NCBI GenBank assembly: GCA_021776565.1
Contig: JAJFFQ010000034.1
Span: forward strand, 1-64,000
Source of the DNA: Robiginitomaculum sp.
Lineage (GTDB): Bacteria > Pseudomonadota > Alphaproteobacteria > Caulobacterales > Maricaulaceae
Reading direction: 5' to 3'
DNA: 64,000 nt
This document shows positions 1 to 8,600 of the stretch, piece after piece. Position 1 is the stretch's first letter, and the number at the start of each line of letters is the position of its first letter. Made by a program: the position numbers and the translations under genes. The notes under the pieces are model-generated. The model made no database searches. It had not been told where the DNA came from and was given only the letters and a program-made list of their open reading frames with translations.

Positions 1-1
1 T

Positions 2-649
2 GATCCCTTGTTTGTTGACAAGGTACGGGACATTGTTGGCCTGTATATGTCACCGCCCAACCGGGCTATCGTGTTGTGTGTGGATGAGAAGTCCCAAATT
101 CAGGCGCTGGATCGCGAACAGCCGGTTCTGCCAATGATGCCCGGTGTGGCCGAGCGGCAGACCCATACTTATATCCGCCATGGTACAACCTCTTTGTTTG
201 CTGCGCTGGATATTGCCACCGGTGCGGTGATCGGCACGTGTTACAAACGCCATCGCTCGGTTGAATTTCTGGGCTTTCTCAAACAGATTGATACCCGGAT
301 GCCAAAGGGTTCGGATGTGCATCTGGTGATGGATAACTACGCCACCCACAAGACCAAAGAAGTCAAGGCATGGCTGGCGCGTCGCCCGCACTGGCATGTG
401 CATTTTACGCCCACGTCCGCATCCTGGATCAACCAGGTCGAACGCTGGTTTGCCGAACTGACCCGCAAGAAGCTTAAAAGAGGCGTTCACCGATCAAGGC
501 GTGAACTCGAAGCGGACATACTCGCCTTCATTGAGATACACAATGAAAACCCAAAGCCATACAAATGGGTCAAATCCGCCGATGAAATCCTTGCCTCCGT
601 AAAACGCTTCTGCCACAAAACCCAAACAAACCTATGTGCCGAACTTTAG
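2..649 (+). mobile_element. IS630-family transposase, 5' end cut by window edge
   Basis: The open frame runs in from the left edge, so the N-terminal part and the left end of the element are missing. What remains is the DDE catalytic region of an IS630/Tc1-type transposase. The first Asp lies in VDEKSQ, the second in VMDNYATHK, and the Glu in NQVERWFAE about 35 residues after the second Asp, as this family requires. It cuts and joins DNA, usually at TA dinucleotides. The frame closes at TAG 647-649, and the right end of the element probably lies in the next few tens of bases (TA at 661-662), but without the left end the terminal repeat cannot be defined. Sure of the family; activity cannot be judged. 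Confidence 0.85.
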
Positions 650-696
650 ATTCTGGTGACTAGGGCCAGACCTCAAAAATATGAGTCATGATTCGC

Positions 697-1902
697 TTAA
701 TAAGCAGGATTGGCAAGATCAAGAGCCTCGCCTGCATCAGGCATGGGATATTTGAGGCCGGTGGCGCAGTTAAACAAGACCACACGTTCATCCGCGCTGA
801 CCTGCCCGTTTTTCCTGGCGGCCAGATAGGCGCCATAGGTTGCTGCGCCTTCCGGGCAAAGCAATAATCCTTCCTTACGGGCCACGCTTTGGCGGGCGTT
901 TTCTATGGCTTCATCATCAACGGCAATGGCAAAACCACCGCTTTGGCGAACCGCATCCAGTATCAGAAAATCACCCACGGCTGCAGGAACGCGAATACCG
1001 GCGGCAAAGGTGTGCGCATCTTCCCAGGGCGTGGCAAAACGCTCCCCGGCATCCCAGGCACGCACAATCGGGGCGCAGCCACTGGCCTGTACGGCAACCA
1101 TGCGCGGCAAGTCATTGCGCGCCAGCCAGCCCAGTTCGATCAACTCATAAAAGGCTTTCCACATGCCGATAAGGCCGGTACCGCCGCCAGTGGGGTAGAA
1201 AATGACATCGGGCAGTGCCCAGTCCAGTTGCGCGGCCAGCTCCAGCCCCATGGTTTTTTTACCCTCAATCCGGTATGGCTCTTTCAGGGTGGAAAGGTCA
1301 AACCACAGACCCTTGTCCGCCCCCGCCTTTACCCAGGCACCGCAGGCATTGATGAGGCCATTGGCCTTGAGCACCCGCGCGCCTTGCAGGGCGGTTTCCT
1401 CTATGTTGATACTCGGTGTGTCATCGGGACAAACCACGGTTGTTTGCAGGCCGATGCGGTTGGCATAGGCAGACAGTGCCGAACCGGCATTGCCATTGGT
1501 GGGCATGGCCAGATGGGTCAGGCCCAGCTCTTTGGCCATGGCGACCGCAAGCGCCAACCCCCGCGCCTTGAATGACCCTGTGGGCAAACGGCCCTCATCC
1601 TTGACGATAACAGTGCTGTTTTTATGCAGATTATTAAGCGCGATCAGCGGGGTATCCACCTCACCCAGTGCGCAGACATTTTTGCTATGGCGCACCGGCA
1701 ACAGCTCGCGCCATTTCCAGAACCCCCCGTTTCGCGCCCAAAGCTGGTCACGATCTACCGTGTTTTTAATGACCGTCAGGTCATAACGAGCCAGAAGGGG
1801 TTTGCCCGCCTTTGAAAGTCCATGAACAATTTGTCTCTCGTGGCGCTCGCCCGTAAGGCCACAGTCCAGATGGGTAAGAAAATTTTCGTATTCATCGCTC
1901 AT
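697..1902 (-). CDS. thrC: Threonine synthase (PLP-dependent)
   Basis: This 401-residue protein belongs to the fold-type II PLP enzymes. The PLP lysine is K112 in TGSFKARG, an asparagine loop PTNGNAG follows, and the phosphate-binding glycine loop is PTGGGTGL near residue 240. The N-terminal pattern (LDCGLTGERH, then KPLLARYDL) is that of threonine synthases, which convert O-phosphohomoserine to threonine, rather than of cysteine synthase or threonine dehydratase. The ATG at 1900-1902 has a purine-rich GAGA just upstream and lies inside the first copy of a 75-bp repeat that also occurs on the far side of parDE. It is divergent from the acyltransferase gene. A related carbon-oxygen lyase acting on another phosphorylated substrate is a less likely alternative. 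Confidence 0.82.
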   Translation of the reverse strand: MSDEYENFLTHLDCGLTGERHERQIVHGLSKAGKPLLARYDLTVIKNTVDRDQLWARNGGFWKWRELLPVRHSKNVCALGEVDTPLIALNNLHKNSTVIVKDEGRLPTGSFKARGLALAVAMAKELGLTHLAMPTNGNAGSALSAYANRIGLQTTVVCPDDTPSINIEETALQGARVLKANGLINACGAWVKAGADKGLWFDLSTLKEPYRIEGKKTMGLELAAQLDWALPDVIFYPTGGGTGLIGMWKAFYELIELGWLARNDLPRMVAVQASGCAPIVRAWDAGERFATPWEDAHTFAAGIRVPAAVGDFLILDAVRQSGGFAIAVDDEAIENARQSVARKEGLLLCPEGAATYGAYLAARKNGQVSADERVVLFNCATGLKYPMPDAGEALDLANPAY

Positions 1903-1972
1903 AACGGTTCTCTTGTATTACGGTTTCTACGTCCATAATGAGGCCGGGCGATAAAAGCACAAGGAAGGATGG
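1898..1972. repeat. 75-bp direct repeat, copy 1 (thrC side)
   Basis: This segment is nearly identical to 2619-2694, with two substitutions and one inserted C in the second copy. It contains the thrC start codon and upstream region. The two copies flank the parDE module in direct orientation, as expected if the module arrived with duplication of the intergenic region. Confidence 0.9.
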
Positions 1973-1998
1973 TATCAAAAACAATAAGGGCCAGGGTG

Positions 1999-2286
1999 TT
2001 AAAAATGTAGTTTAACATCCATCATCTTGTGCAAAATGCGAATAATATCGATCTGGTGATTGGCCACACGGTAATAAATAAAATGCGCCCCCACTGGGTA
2101 TTTTGAATAACCCTCTCGAATATCTGTTTTTCGACCAACAAGTGAACCATCCGCAAGATTCATACAAACATCTCTAATATTCTCAGTATAGATGATTGCT
2201 TGCTTTACGCCCCATTGTGACGCTGTGTAATCCCAAATATCATTTACATCATTTTGCGCTAATCGAGAAAGAACAAAGCTCTTCAT
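1999..2286 (-). CDS. parE: ParE/RelE-type toxin
   Basis: This 95-residue protein has the RelE/ParE superfamily pattern: an N-terminal helix with [12 protein letters not shown], the central strand [16 protein letters not shown], and the C-terminal strand [11 protein letters not shown]. ParE proteins of this group usually poison DNA gyrase, while RelE members cleave mRNA; the sequence alone favours ParE because of the ParD partner. The start codon overlaps the antitoxin stop (ATGA at 2283-2286), so the two are translationally coupled. The pair sits between two copies of a 75-bp repeat, which indicates insertion between thrC and the acyltransferase gene. Confidence 0.85.
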   Translation of the reverse strand: MKSFVLSRLAQNDVNDIWDYTASQWGVKQAIIYTENIRDVCMNLADGSLVGRKTDIREGYSKYPVGAHFIYYRVANHQIDIIRILHKMMDVKLHF

Positions 2287-2528
2287 TTTGTAAATTCTGC
2301 TTGTTTACGGGCACTGAATTTATCAAAATCAAAAGGAATAGATTTCCCTGATTTTTCGCCTGCAATCAAAGCGGCTTGCAGAGCGTGGACTTTGGTCTCG
2401 TGATCTTCCAACAAACGCAGACCTGCCCGTATTACATCACTGGCCGAGCCATAGCGCCCGGTATGAACCTGTGCGCTGATAAAGCCAGAAAAATGATCGC
2501 CTAGCGAAATAGAGGTGTTATGAGCCAT
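2283..2528 (-). CDS. parD: ParD-type antitoxin (CC2985-like)
   Basis: This is an 81-residue ribbon-helix-helix antitoxin. The first residues [17 protein letters not shown] form the DNA-binding ribbon and first helix, followed by [17 protein letters not shown], a typical ParD second helix. The C-terminal tail (about residues 50-81) is charged and would wrap the toxin. I chose ATG 2526-2528 because AAGGAG lies 8-10 bases upstream (2539-2544); a longer frame from 2579 has no ribosome binding site and adds a tail unlike the family. It forms an operon with parE through an ATGA overlap and probably represses its own promoter in the region 2545-2618. Confidence 0.85.
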   Translation of the reverse strand: MAHNTSISLGDHFSGFISAQVHTGRYGSASDVIRAGLRLLEDHETKVHALQAALIAGEKSGKSIPFDFDKFSARKQAEFTK

Positions 2529-2618
2529 AATACTTAGTCTCCTTGCTTGTTTATAACAATGTACCAAAAATAGGTACATTGCAACATTTTTCTTATTATC
2601 TATGCCTTAGGGTTCAGA

Positions 2619-2694
2619 CTCATAACGGTTCTCTTGTATTGCGGTTTCTACGCTCCATAATGAGGCCGGGCGATAAAAGCGCAAGGAAGGATGG
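2619..2694. repeat. 75-bp direct repeat, copy 2 (acyltransferase side)
   Basis: This is the second copy of the 1898-1972 repeat, 76 bp with one extra C. It ends with AAGGAAGG, which serves as the ribosome binding site of the acyltransferase at 2698. Each neighbour of parDE therefore keeps its own copy of the former shared intergenic region. Confidence 0.9.
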
Positions 2695-2697
2695 CTC

Positions 2698-3789
2698 TTG
2701 GCCAGATCACACCCTGAAAAAACGAACCTGCCCGGCGGCGCACCGCGCCTTGCCAATATACAGGCCTTGCGTGCCTTTGCTGTTTTACTGGTTGTTGGTG
2801 TGCATTTGCAATTTAACGAAGCCCTCTACTCGGCCCAGACCGTGCTTTCGCCATGGCTGTATCACGGTGTGTCGGGGGTTGATGTTTTTTTCGTCACCTC
2901 CGGTTTTATTATGGTTTATATTTCGCGGCATAGATTTGGCACAGCCAGTAATGCTCGGTTTTTTTTACTGAACCGGGCCGCCCGCATTTACCCGCCTGCC
3001 TTACTATTTACCAGCCTTGCTGTATTGGGCATGGTTCTGGCCGGATCAACGCAAAAATGGTTGTCAGACCATAACGTTCTTTATTCCTTTTTGTTGCTGC
3101 CACAAAAGCAACAGCCCTTGCTCGGGGTTAGCTGGACACTGATCCACGAGTTATATTTTTATCTGATTTTTGCTGTTTTTCTGTTGGGGCGTTTTCGCCA
3201 CCTTCTTGTCTGGCTGCTGGTCTGGGCGCTGGTTATTACCTATGCCCATTACAAGGGTATTTGGGGTTATAACCCCTGGAGCCTGATTGCGTTTCACCCC
3301 CTGACCTTTGAGTTCATACTGGGTGCGCTTACCGGACTGGTAATCGTGCATTTTCGGCCAAGATACGGCGGTCTTGCCTTGGCAGTCGGGATCGTTTCAT
3401 TGCTGGCTGGTGCGTTCTGGATAGGTGCTCCGGTCGAGACAGACTATCCCACCGGCTGGGGCCGGGTTGTGGCCTTTGCTCCTGGCGCTGCACTAATGCT
3501 TTATGGCTTGCACGGGCTAGAGGTCAGTGGGCGTTGGCATGCGCCCGGGTGGTTGGTGAGACTGGGCGACTGGTCTTATAGCCTCTATCTTTCACATATA
3601 TTGGTTATATCTGCTTTAGCACATATTTGGGCACCGTTTGCGCGACCGGGCATTGTTGATAACATCATTTTTATTCTTGTTGCGCTTATCGCCATTCTGG
3701 TTTTTTCGGCTTTGGCATATTACGGGTTTGAACGACCGGTTCTGCGTTTGTTAAAAACGGCAATACACCGCCAGAAAGCCAGGCCCTGA
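2698..3789 (+). CDS. Acyltransferase 3 family membrane protein (OafA/YrhL-like)
   Basis: This 363-residue integral membrane protein has about ten hydrophobic segments. It opens with the family signature NIQALRAFAVLLVVGVHL, in which the Arg after ALRA is typical, and continues with GVDVFFVTSGFIM. Such proteins transfer acyl groups, mostly acetyl or succinyl, onto sugars of surface polysaccharides, lipopolysaccharide or glucans. The TTG start at 2698 is preceded by AAGGAAGG at 2681-2688; the nearby ATG at 2691 is in another frame and stops at once. The DksA-like gene follows 1 bp after the stop codon, so the two are probably cotranscribed. The acyl acceptor cannot be told. Confidence 0.85.
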   Translation: MARSHPEKTNLPGGAPRLANIQALRAFAVLLVVGVHLQFNEALYSAQTVLSPWLYHGVSGVDVFFVTSGFIMVYISRHRFGTASNARFFLLNRAARIYPPALLFTSLAVLGMVLAGSTQKWLSDHNVLYSFLLLPQKQQPLLGVSWTLIHELYFYLIFAVFLLGRFRHLLVWLLVWALVITYAHYKGIWGYNPWSLIAFHPLTFEFILGALTGLVIVHFRPRYGGLALAVGIVSLLAGAFWIGAPVETDYPTGWGRVVAFAPGAALMLYGLHGLEVSGRWHAPGWLVRLGDWSYSLYLSHILVISALAHIWAPFARPGIVDNIIFILVALIAILVFSALAYYGFERPVLRLLKTAIHRQKARP

Positions 3790-3790
3790 A

Positions 3791-4114
3791 ATGGCGATAG
3801 ACCCCAAAAAACACCTGCAACAATTACGTGATGAAATTGAAGATTTACGCCGGGCCGCGCGCAGCGATCAAAAACCTGTGGCACTGGATCAGCAATCTGT
3901 CGGTCGGCTTTCGCGCATGGATAGTTTGCAGGTTCAGGCTATGGCGCAAGCCAAAGATGCCCGCCGAGTTCAGGAATTGCGCCGTATTGATGCCGCTCTT
4001 GTGCGAATACATGCGGACGAGTATGGCGATTGTGTGCGTTGCGGCGAAAAGATTGCCAAGGCCCGCCTCAACTCAGACCCGGCAACACCGTTTTGTGTTT
4101 CCTGCGCCGGTTAG
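3791..4114 (+). CDS. DksA/TraR-type C4 zinc-finger protein
   Basis: This 107-residue protein has an N-terminal coiled-coil hairpin (about residues 5-70, rich in Gln, Arg and Asp) and a C-terminal zinc finger CVRCGEKI ... FCVSC. Proteins of this family insert the coiled coil into the RNA polymerase secondary channel, and DksA works with ppGpp. The chain is shorter than DksA (about 150 residues) and nearer to the TraR/YbiI-like short members, so I do not assign dksA. It starts 1 bp after the acyltransferase stop. Confidence 0.8.
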   Translation: MAIDPKKHLQQLRDEIEDLRRAARSDQKPVALDQQSVGRLSRMDSLQVQAMAQAKDARRVQELRRIDAALVRIHADEYGDCVRCGEKIAKARLNSDPATPFCVSCAG

Positions 4115-4151
4115 GGTATGATCTTCGATCAAAGGTCAAAGGAGATACAAT

Positions 4152-5210
4152 ATGGATACGGCAACACGGACGGGCGTTCTCATTCTGGCAACGGCAACTG
4201 TCATTGCCGGTCTTTACTGGTTCCGTGACGTTCTGGCACCCTTTGCCCTGGCCGTTTTTTTGTGGCTGGTCATAGATAGTGTTGCCGAGGAGATTGAGCA
4301 CCGTCTGCGCATTATTCCGCGCTGGTTTGCCTTAACCATTGCCTTGGGTGTTGTGGGGTTTTCTGTGGCCATAATCGGTGCTGTCCTGGCCACTACCGCC
4401 AGCAGCATAGCTTCCAATGGCAGCGGGTACGGGCTGCGGCTGGATCAATTGCTTCACGACGCCTATGCCGTGATCGGCAGGAGTGACGCGCCGACCGTTG
4501 GTCAGCTTCTGGATCGGATCAATCCGGGTGCATTTTTGGCAGACCTTGCCCAATCGGTGCAAAGCCTTGCCTCTGATGCTTTGTTTGTCTCCATTTACGT
4601 GGCGTTTTTGTTTGCTGCGCAAAGCAATTTTCCCAAAAAACTGGATGCACTTTTCCCTGACCCTGATGCTCGCGCCCGCGCCGAGGCCATCAGTACCTCC
4701 ATGCGTAATGCCATGGGAACCTATTTGTGGGTGCAAACCTTTACCGGCGCAATCACCGCCATTGGCTGTTATGTCACCATGAAACTGGTGGGCATGGATC
4801 AGGCGCTGTTTTGGGCGTTTGTGATTTTTCTTTTGGGCTATGTACCCACCATCGGGCCATTGGTCGGCACGTTGTTTCCTGTGCTTTTTGCACTGGTACA
4901 GTTTCCAAACTACTGGCAACCGGCAGTGATTTTCCTGGGCGTTGGGTTCTGGCAGTTTTCTATCGGTACATTCATGGTGCCACGTATGCAGGGCGACAGT
5001 ATGAACCTGTCCACACTGGTGGTCATTCTTATGCTGTCACTATGGGGAGCTATCTGGGGCTTGCCGGGCATGTTTTTATCGGCGCCGTTAACCGTTATGT
5101 TGATGATAATACTGACACAATTTCCCAGCACCCGGCCAGTCGCAGTATTATTGTCGCAAGATGGCCATCCGGAAAAAGGCCTGGCCCGCACCCCGCAACC
5201 GGGAATGTAA
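4152..5210 (+). CDS. AI-2E family transporter (PerM/YdiK-like)
   Basis: This 352-residue protein has the AI-2E exporter family layout: two N-terminal membrane spans (residues about 5-50), a third near 65-90, a soluble segment (about 95-150), then five or more spans with the signature GYVPTIGPLVGTLFPV in the centre. Members export autoinducer-2 or other small solutes, or act as Na+/H+ antiporters, and the substrate is mostly unknown. The ATG has AAAGGAGATACA directly upstream. It lies 37 bp after the DksA-like gene in the same direction. Confidence 0.8.
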   Translation: MDTATRTGVLILATATVIAGLYWFRDVLAPFALAVFLWLVIDSVAEEIEHRLRIIPRWFALTIALGVVGFSVAIIGAVLATTASSIASNGSGYGLRLDQLLHDAYAVIGRSDAPTVGQLLDRINPGAFLADLAQSVQSLASDALFVSIYVAFLFAAQSNFPKKLDALFPDPDARARAEAISTSMRNAMGTYLWVQTFTGAITAIGCYVTMKLVGMDQALFWAFVIFLLGYVPTIGPLVGTLFPVLFALVQFPNYWQPAVIFLGVGFWQFSIGTFMVPRMQGDSMNLSTLVVILMLSLWGAIWGLPGMFLSAPLTVMLMIILTQFPSTRPVAVLLSQDGHPEKGLARTPQPGM

Positions 5211-5332
5211 ACCGAACTATGTAGCCAATTTAATTATGCTCACGCTCTTGTGACAGGGTGTGTGGTGCAAACCGGTCATAACCTGTCTTATATGGGAGAT
5301 GCAATGACGCACGCCAAACACAGGAGATCATC

Positions 5333-5431
5333 ATGAAAGGTATAGGAGCGGCGGTTTTTGCGCTTGGCATACTGGTGGTAACGGGATGTCTGGCGCTCGG
5401 CATGCACGCAACTGGGCTATTTATAAGCTAA
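5333..5431 (+). CDS. Small single-span membrane peptide (32 aa)
   Basis: This short frame begins with ATG after a clear ribosome binding site (CAGGAG, 5321-5326). It encodes a lysine near the N-terminus and then about 25 almost wholly hydrophobic residues, including VVTGCLALG, so it could be a membrane peptide or, less likely, a tiny lipoprotein using the Cys at position 19. It stands alone between the permease and NAD-GDH genes, with a hairpin downstream at 5491-5523. Support comes only from the start context and composition; I recognise no family. Confidence 0.45.
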   Translation: MKGIGAAVFALGILVVTGCLALGMHATGLFIS

Positions 5432-5490
5432 AAGAATTGATTTCAGACCTGCGCGTGCGTCCCCCCAGCCTGCAAAGCGGGGTCTGACAC

Positions 5491-5523
5491 GGGCCGCCGG
5501 ACACTGTCCCCGTTCGGCGGCCC
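5491..5523 (+). terminator. GC-rich hairpin, probable terminator
   Basis: GGGCCGCCG at 5491-5499 pairs perfectly with CGGCGGCCC at 5515-5523 around a 15-base loop, followed by a moderately T-rich stretch. It lies after the small peptide gene and before NAD-GDH. The U-tract is weak, so a structured 3' end or a bound-protein site is also possible. The rest of 5211-5672 shows nothing else. Confidence 0.5.
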
Positions 5524-5672
5524 ACCTTATTTATTCTCACACATTGTGGCCGCTATTTACCTCTTCATAATTGTTCTTGCGCTAGGCATGTTAGAAGCCT
5601 AATACGCGGCCAATTCCGCTTGGTGTTGAGACCCTTGTTCATCCTCGACACAGCGGCACAGGGAGGATCGCC

Positions 5673-8600
5673 ATGAACAAGGCGAACGGCTCAATCAAAC
5701 ACGATCCTGGTAAACATGCTTTTGGTGTTGAAGAATTTCTCGCCCTTGCCGAAGGATCGGCAGGGGCGTCTTTGCATGCTAAGGGCAAGATACCACGGGT
5801 TGTCAGGCGCTATCTTAAACTGGTGCATGAAGATGCGGTCACCGAGGATATAGAAGGCCTTAGTATCGAAGATGTTCTGGCCTGTGCGGTACGGTTCTGG
5901 GATTATGGTGATTTGCGCAAACCGGGGCAAACCCTGGTGCAGATCAGAAGCGGGGAAACGGCCAATGGTGCGCCATTGGGCCGTGATGTTATGGAAATCA
6001 TTGCCGGAGACAAACCGTTTCTTGTTGATTCGGTTATGGGCGAGTTAGGTCAATGGGGGGTCAACACCCTGGCCATGTTCCACCCGGTGATTGATCTGGG
6101 CCGTAGCGAAAGCGGCGAACGTGATGCCAATGCGCCGGCTATTCGCGAAAGCATGATCCAGGTTCAGTTTGAACCGTTGAGCCAGAAACGTCGCGAAAAA
6201 GTGCTGGACGGTGTACGGGCCACCTTGCGCGATGTGGAAATGGCCGTTGATGACTGGATGGGCATGCGTGCGGAAATGAACCGTTCCATAGAGGAATTGC
6301 ATGAAGCCCCCTCATCTGCACCCGAAGAAGAAGTAGCGGAAAGTGTTGAGTTTCTGCGCTGGTTACGCGACGAACATTTCGCCTTTTTAGGTTCTCGCCG
6401 CTATACGTTCCCAGTAGGGGAAGATGGAGAAATGTTACATGCCGAACCCGAAATAGTGCCGGGAAGCGGTCTGGGCCTTTTACGTGATGACGATGCCAAC
6501 GTATTGCGACGCGGATCTGAACCAAGCATGCTGGCCCCCGCCATTCAGGATTTTTTGAACGAACCCGCACCCTTGATTGTTGCCAAGTCAAATATGCGCT
6601 CACGCGTGCATAGACGGGTTTATATGGATTATATTGGCGTAAAGCACTGGCGCGAAGATGGGCAGGTCATCGGAGAAACGCGCTTTGTCGGCCTGTTCAC
6701 CGCCGAAGCCTATGACCGTATGGCACGCGATGTGCCGCTCATTCGTCGTAAAGTGCGCCGGGTGTTGATGCGGGCGCAACGCGGCCCGGGTACGCACAAC
6801 GCCAAAAAACTGCAAAATATTGTCGAAAACTACCCTCGTGACGAGCTTTTCCAGATCAGTGAAGATGAGTTATTGCGCATCAGTCGTGGCATTTTGCATC
6901 TTAATGACCGGCCCCGGCCAAAACTGTTTGTGCGTCGCGATCGCTTTGACCGTTTTGTTTCTGTTTTTGTGTTTATTCCCCGTGAACATTACAATACCCA
7001 GTTGCGTGAAGATGTTGGTGCATTGGTCAGTTCATCGTTTGGCGGGCGATTGTCGGCCTATTACCCGCATTTTGGTGATGGGCCATTGGCCCGTGTACAT
7101 ATAGTTATTGGCCTTGACCCGCATAACCATCTAAAGCCGGATCTGTCAGAGCTGGAACATCAGATCGCTCAATTGGCGCGCACCTGGCATGATCGTCTGG
7201 AGGGTGCCGCACGCAGTTCGGGTGCTAAGGCCTCTTTACAAAAAGCACTTGGTGACTATCGGGGTGCCTTTTCTGTTGGCTACAAGGAAGCTTACAACGT
7301 TGACGAAGCCCTGGTAGATATTGCCCAGATCGAAAATTTAGACGAGACACCCGGCCTGTCTGCACGACTGTTCAGGTTTAAAGACGATGCCCCTGACCTC
7401 ATTCGGATAAAGCTTTATAAAACAGACGGCTGTCTGCCGCTTTCCGATGTGATGCCTATTTTTGAAACCATGGGGTTTGAAGCTCTGACTGAGGCGAGTT
7501 TTCCTGTGCGGCCCAAAACCCGCGATCAGATATGGGTACATGCTTTTGAGATGCGTTGCCTTGATGGTGAAGCACTGGATATGGCACGTATTGCCGGGCC
7601 GGTCGAAGAGGCATTGGTGGCAATTTGGAGTGGGCGTTCGGAAAATGACAGATTTAACCGGCTGGTGCTGCGTCTTGGCGTCAACTGGCGCAGTGCTGCC
7701 TTTTTGCGCACCTGTGCGCGCTACCGTGCGCAATCGGGTCTTGATCCGTCGCAACGGGTTCAGGAAGAGGCCTTGGCGGAAAACCCCGCCATTGCCAGTC
7801 TGTTACTGGAATTGGCGCGTACGCGCTTCAAACCAGGTGTCTATAAAACAATCAAGGCCCGCATGGGCGCGCAGGAAAAAGTATGCGCACAAATTATTGA
7901 GCAACTCGACAAGGTGCCCAGCCTCGATCATGACCGAGTTTTGCGCCGCCTGATGCGGCTTGTTTGTGCCGTGCAACGAACCAGTTTTTATCAACGCGAT
8001 GCTGATGGTAACCCACTTAACCGTATCTCCATCAAAATTGCCAGCCGGGAGCTGGAAACCCTGCCTGCCCCCAAACCATACCGTGAGATATTTGTCTGGG
8101 CGCCCAATGTGGAAGGCGTGCATTTACGCTTTGGCCCGGTGGCCAGAGGTGGATTGCGCTGGTCTGACCGGCGTGATGATTTTCGCACCGAAGTACTGGG
8201 GCTGGTCAAGGCCCAGCAGGTCAAGAACAGTGTGATTGTGCCAGTAGGCTCCAAAGGCGGGTTTTTCCCAAAGCTGCTGCCACGTGGAGGGTCTCGTGAT
8301 GATATCCAGGTCGAAGGCATTGCCGCCTACAAGACATTTATTCGCGGTCTGCTGGATATTACTGACACACTGAATGTCAAAGGCGCGGTAACCCATCCGG
8401 ATGATCTGGTGATCTGGGATGAGGATGACCCTTATCTGGTTGTGGCTGCCGACAAGGGTACCGCGACTTTTTCTGACATCGCCAATGCCATGGCCAGCGA
8501 ATATGGTTTCTGGCTTGATGATGCGTTTGCATCGGGTGGTTCGGTTGGCTATGACCACAAGAAGATGGGCATTACCGCACGTGGTGCCTGGGAAGCGGTT

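Noticed and set aside
2543-2971. 142-codon frame overlapping the acyltransferase start
   Set aside because: It is out of frame with the acyltransferase, which carries the family signature from its first residues.
4332-4919. 195-codon open frame antisense to the AI-2E permease
   Set aside because: No recognisable family and the sense strand encodes a clear membrane protein.
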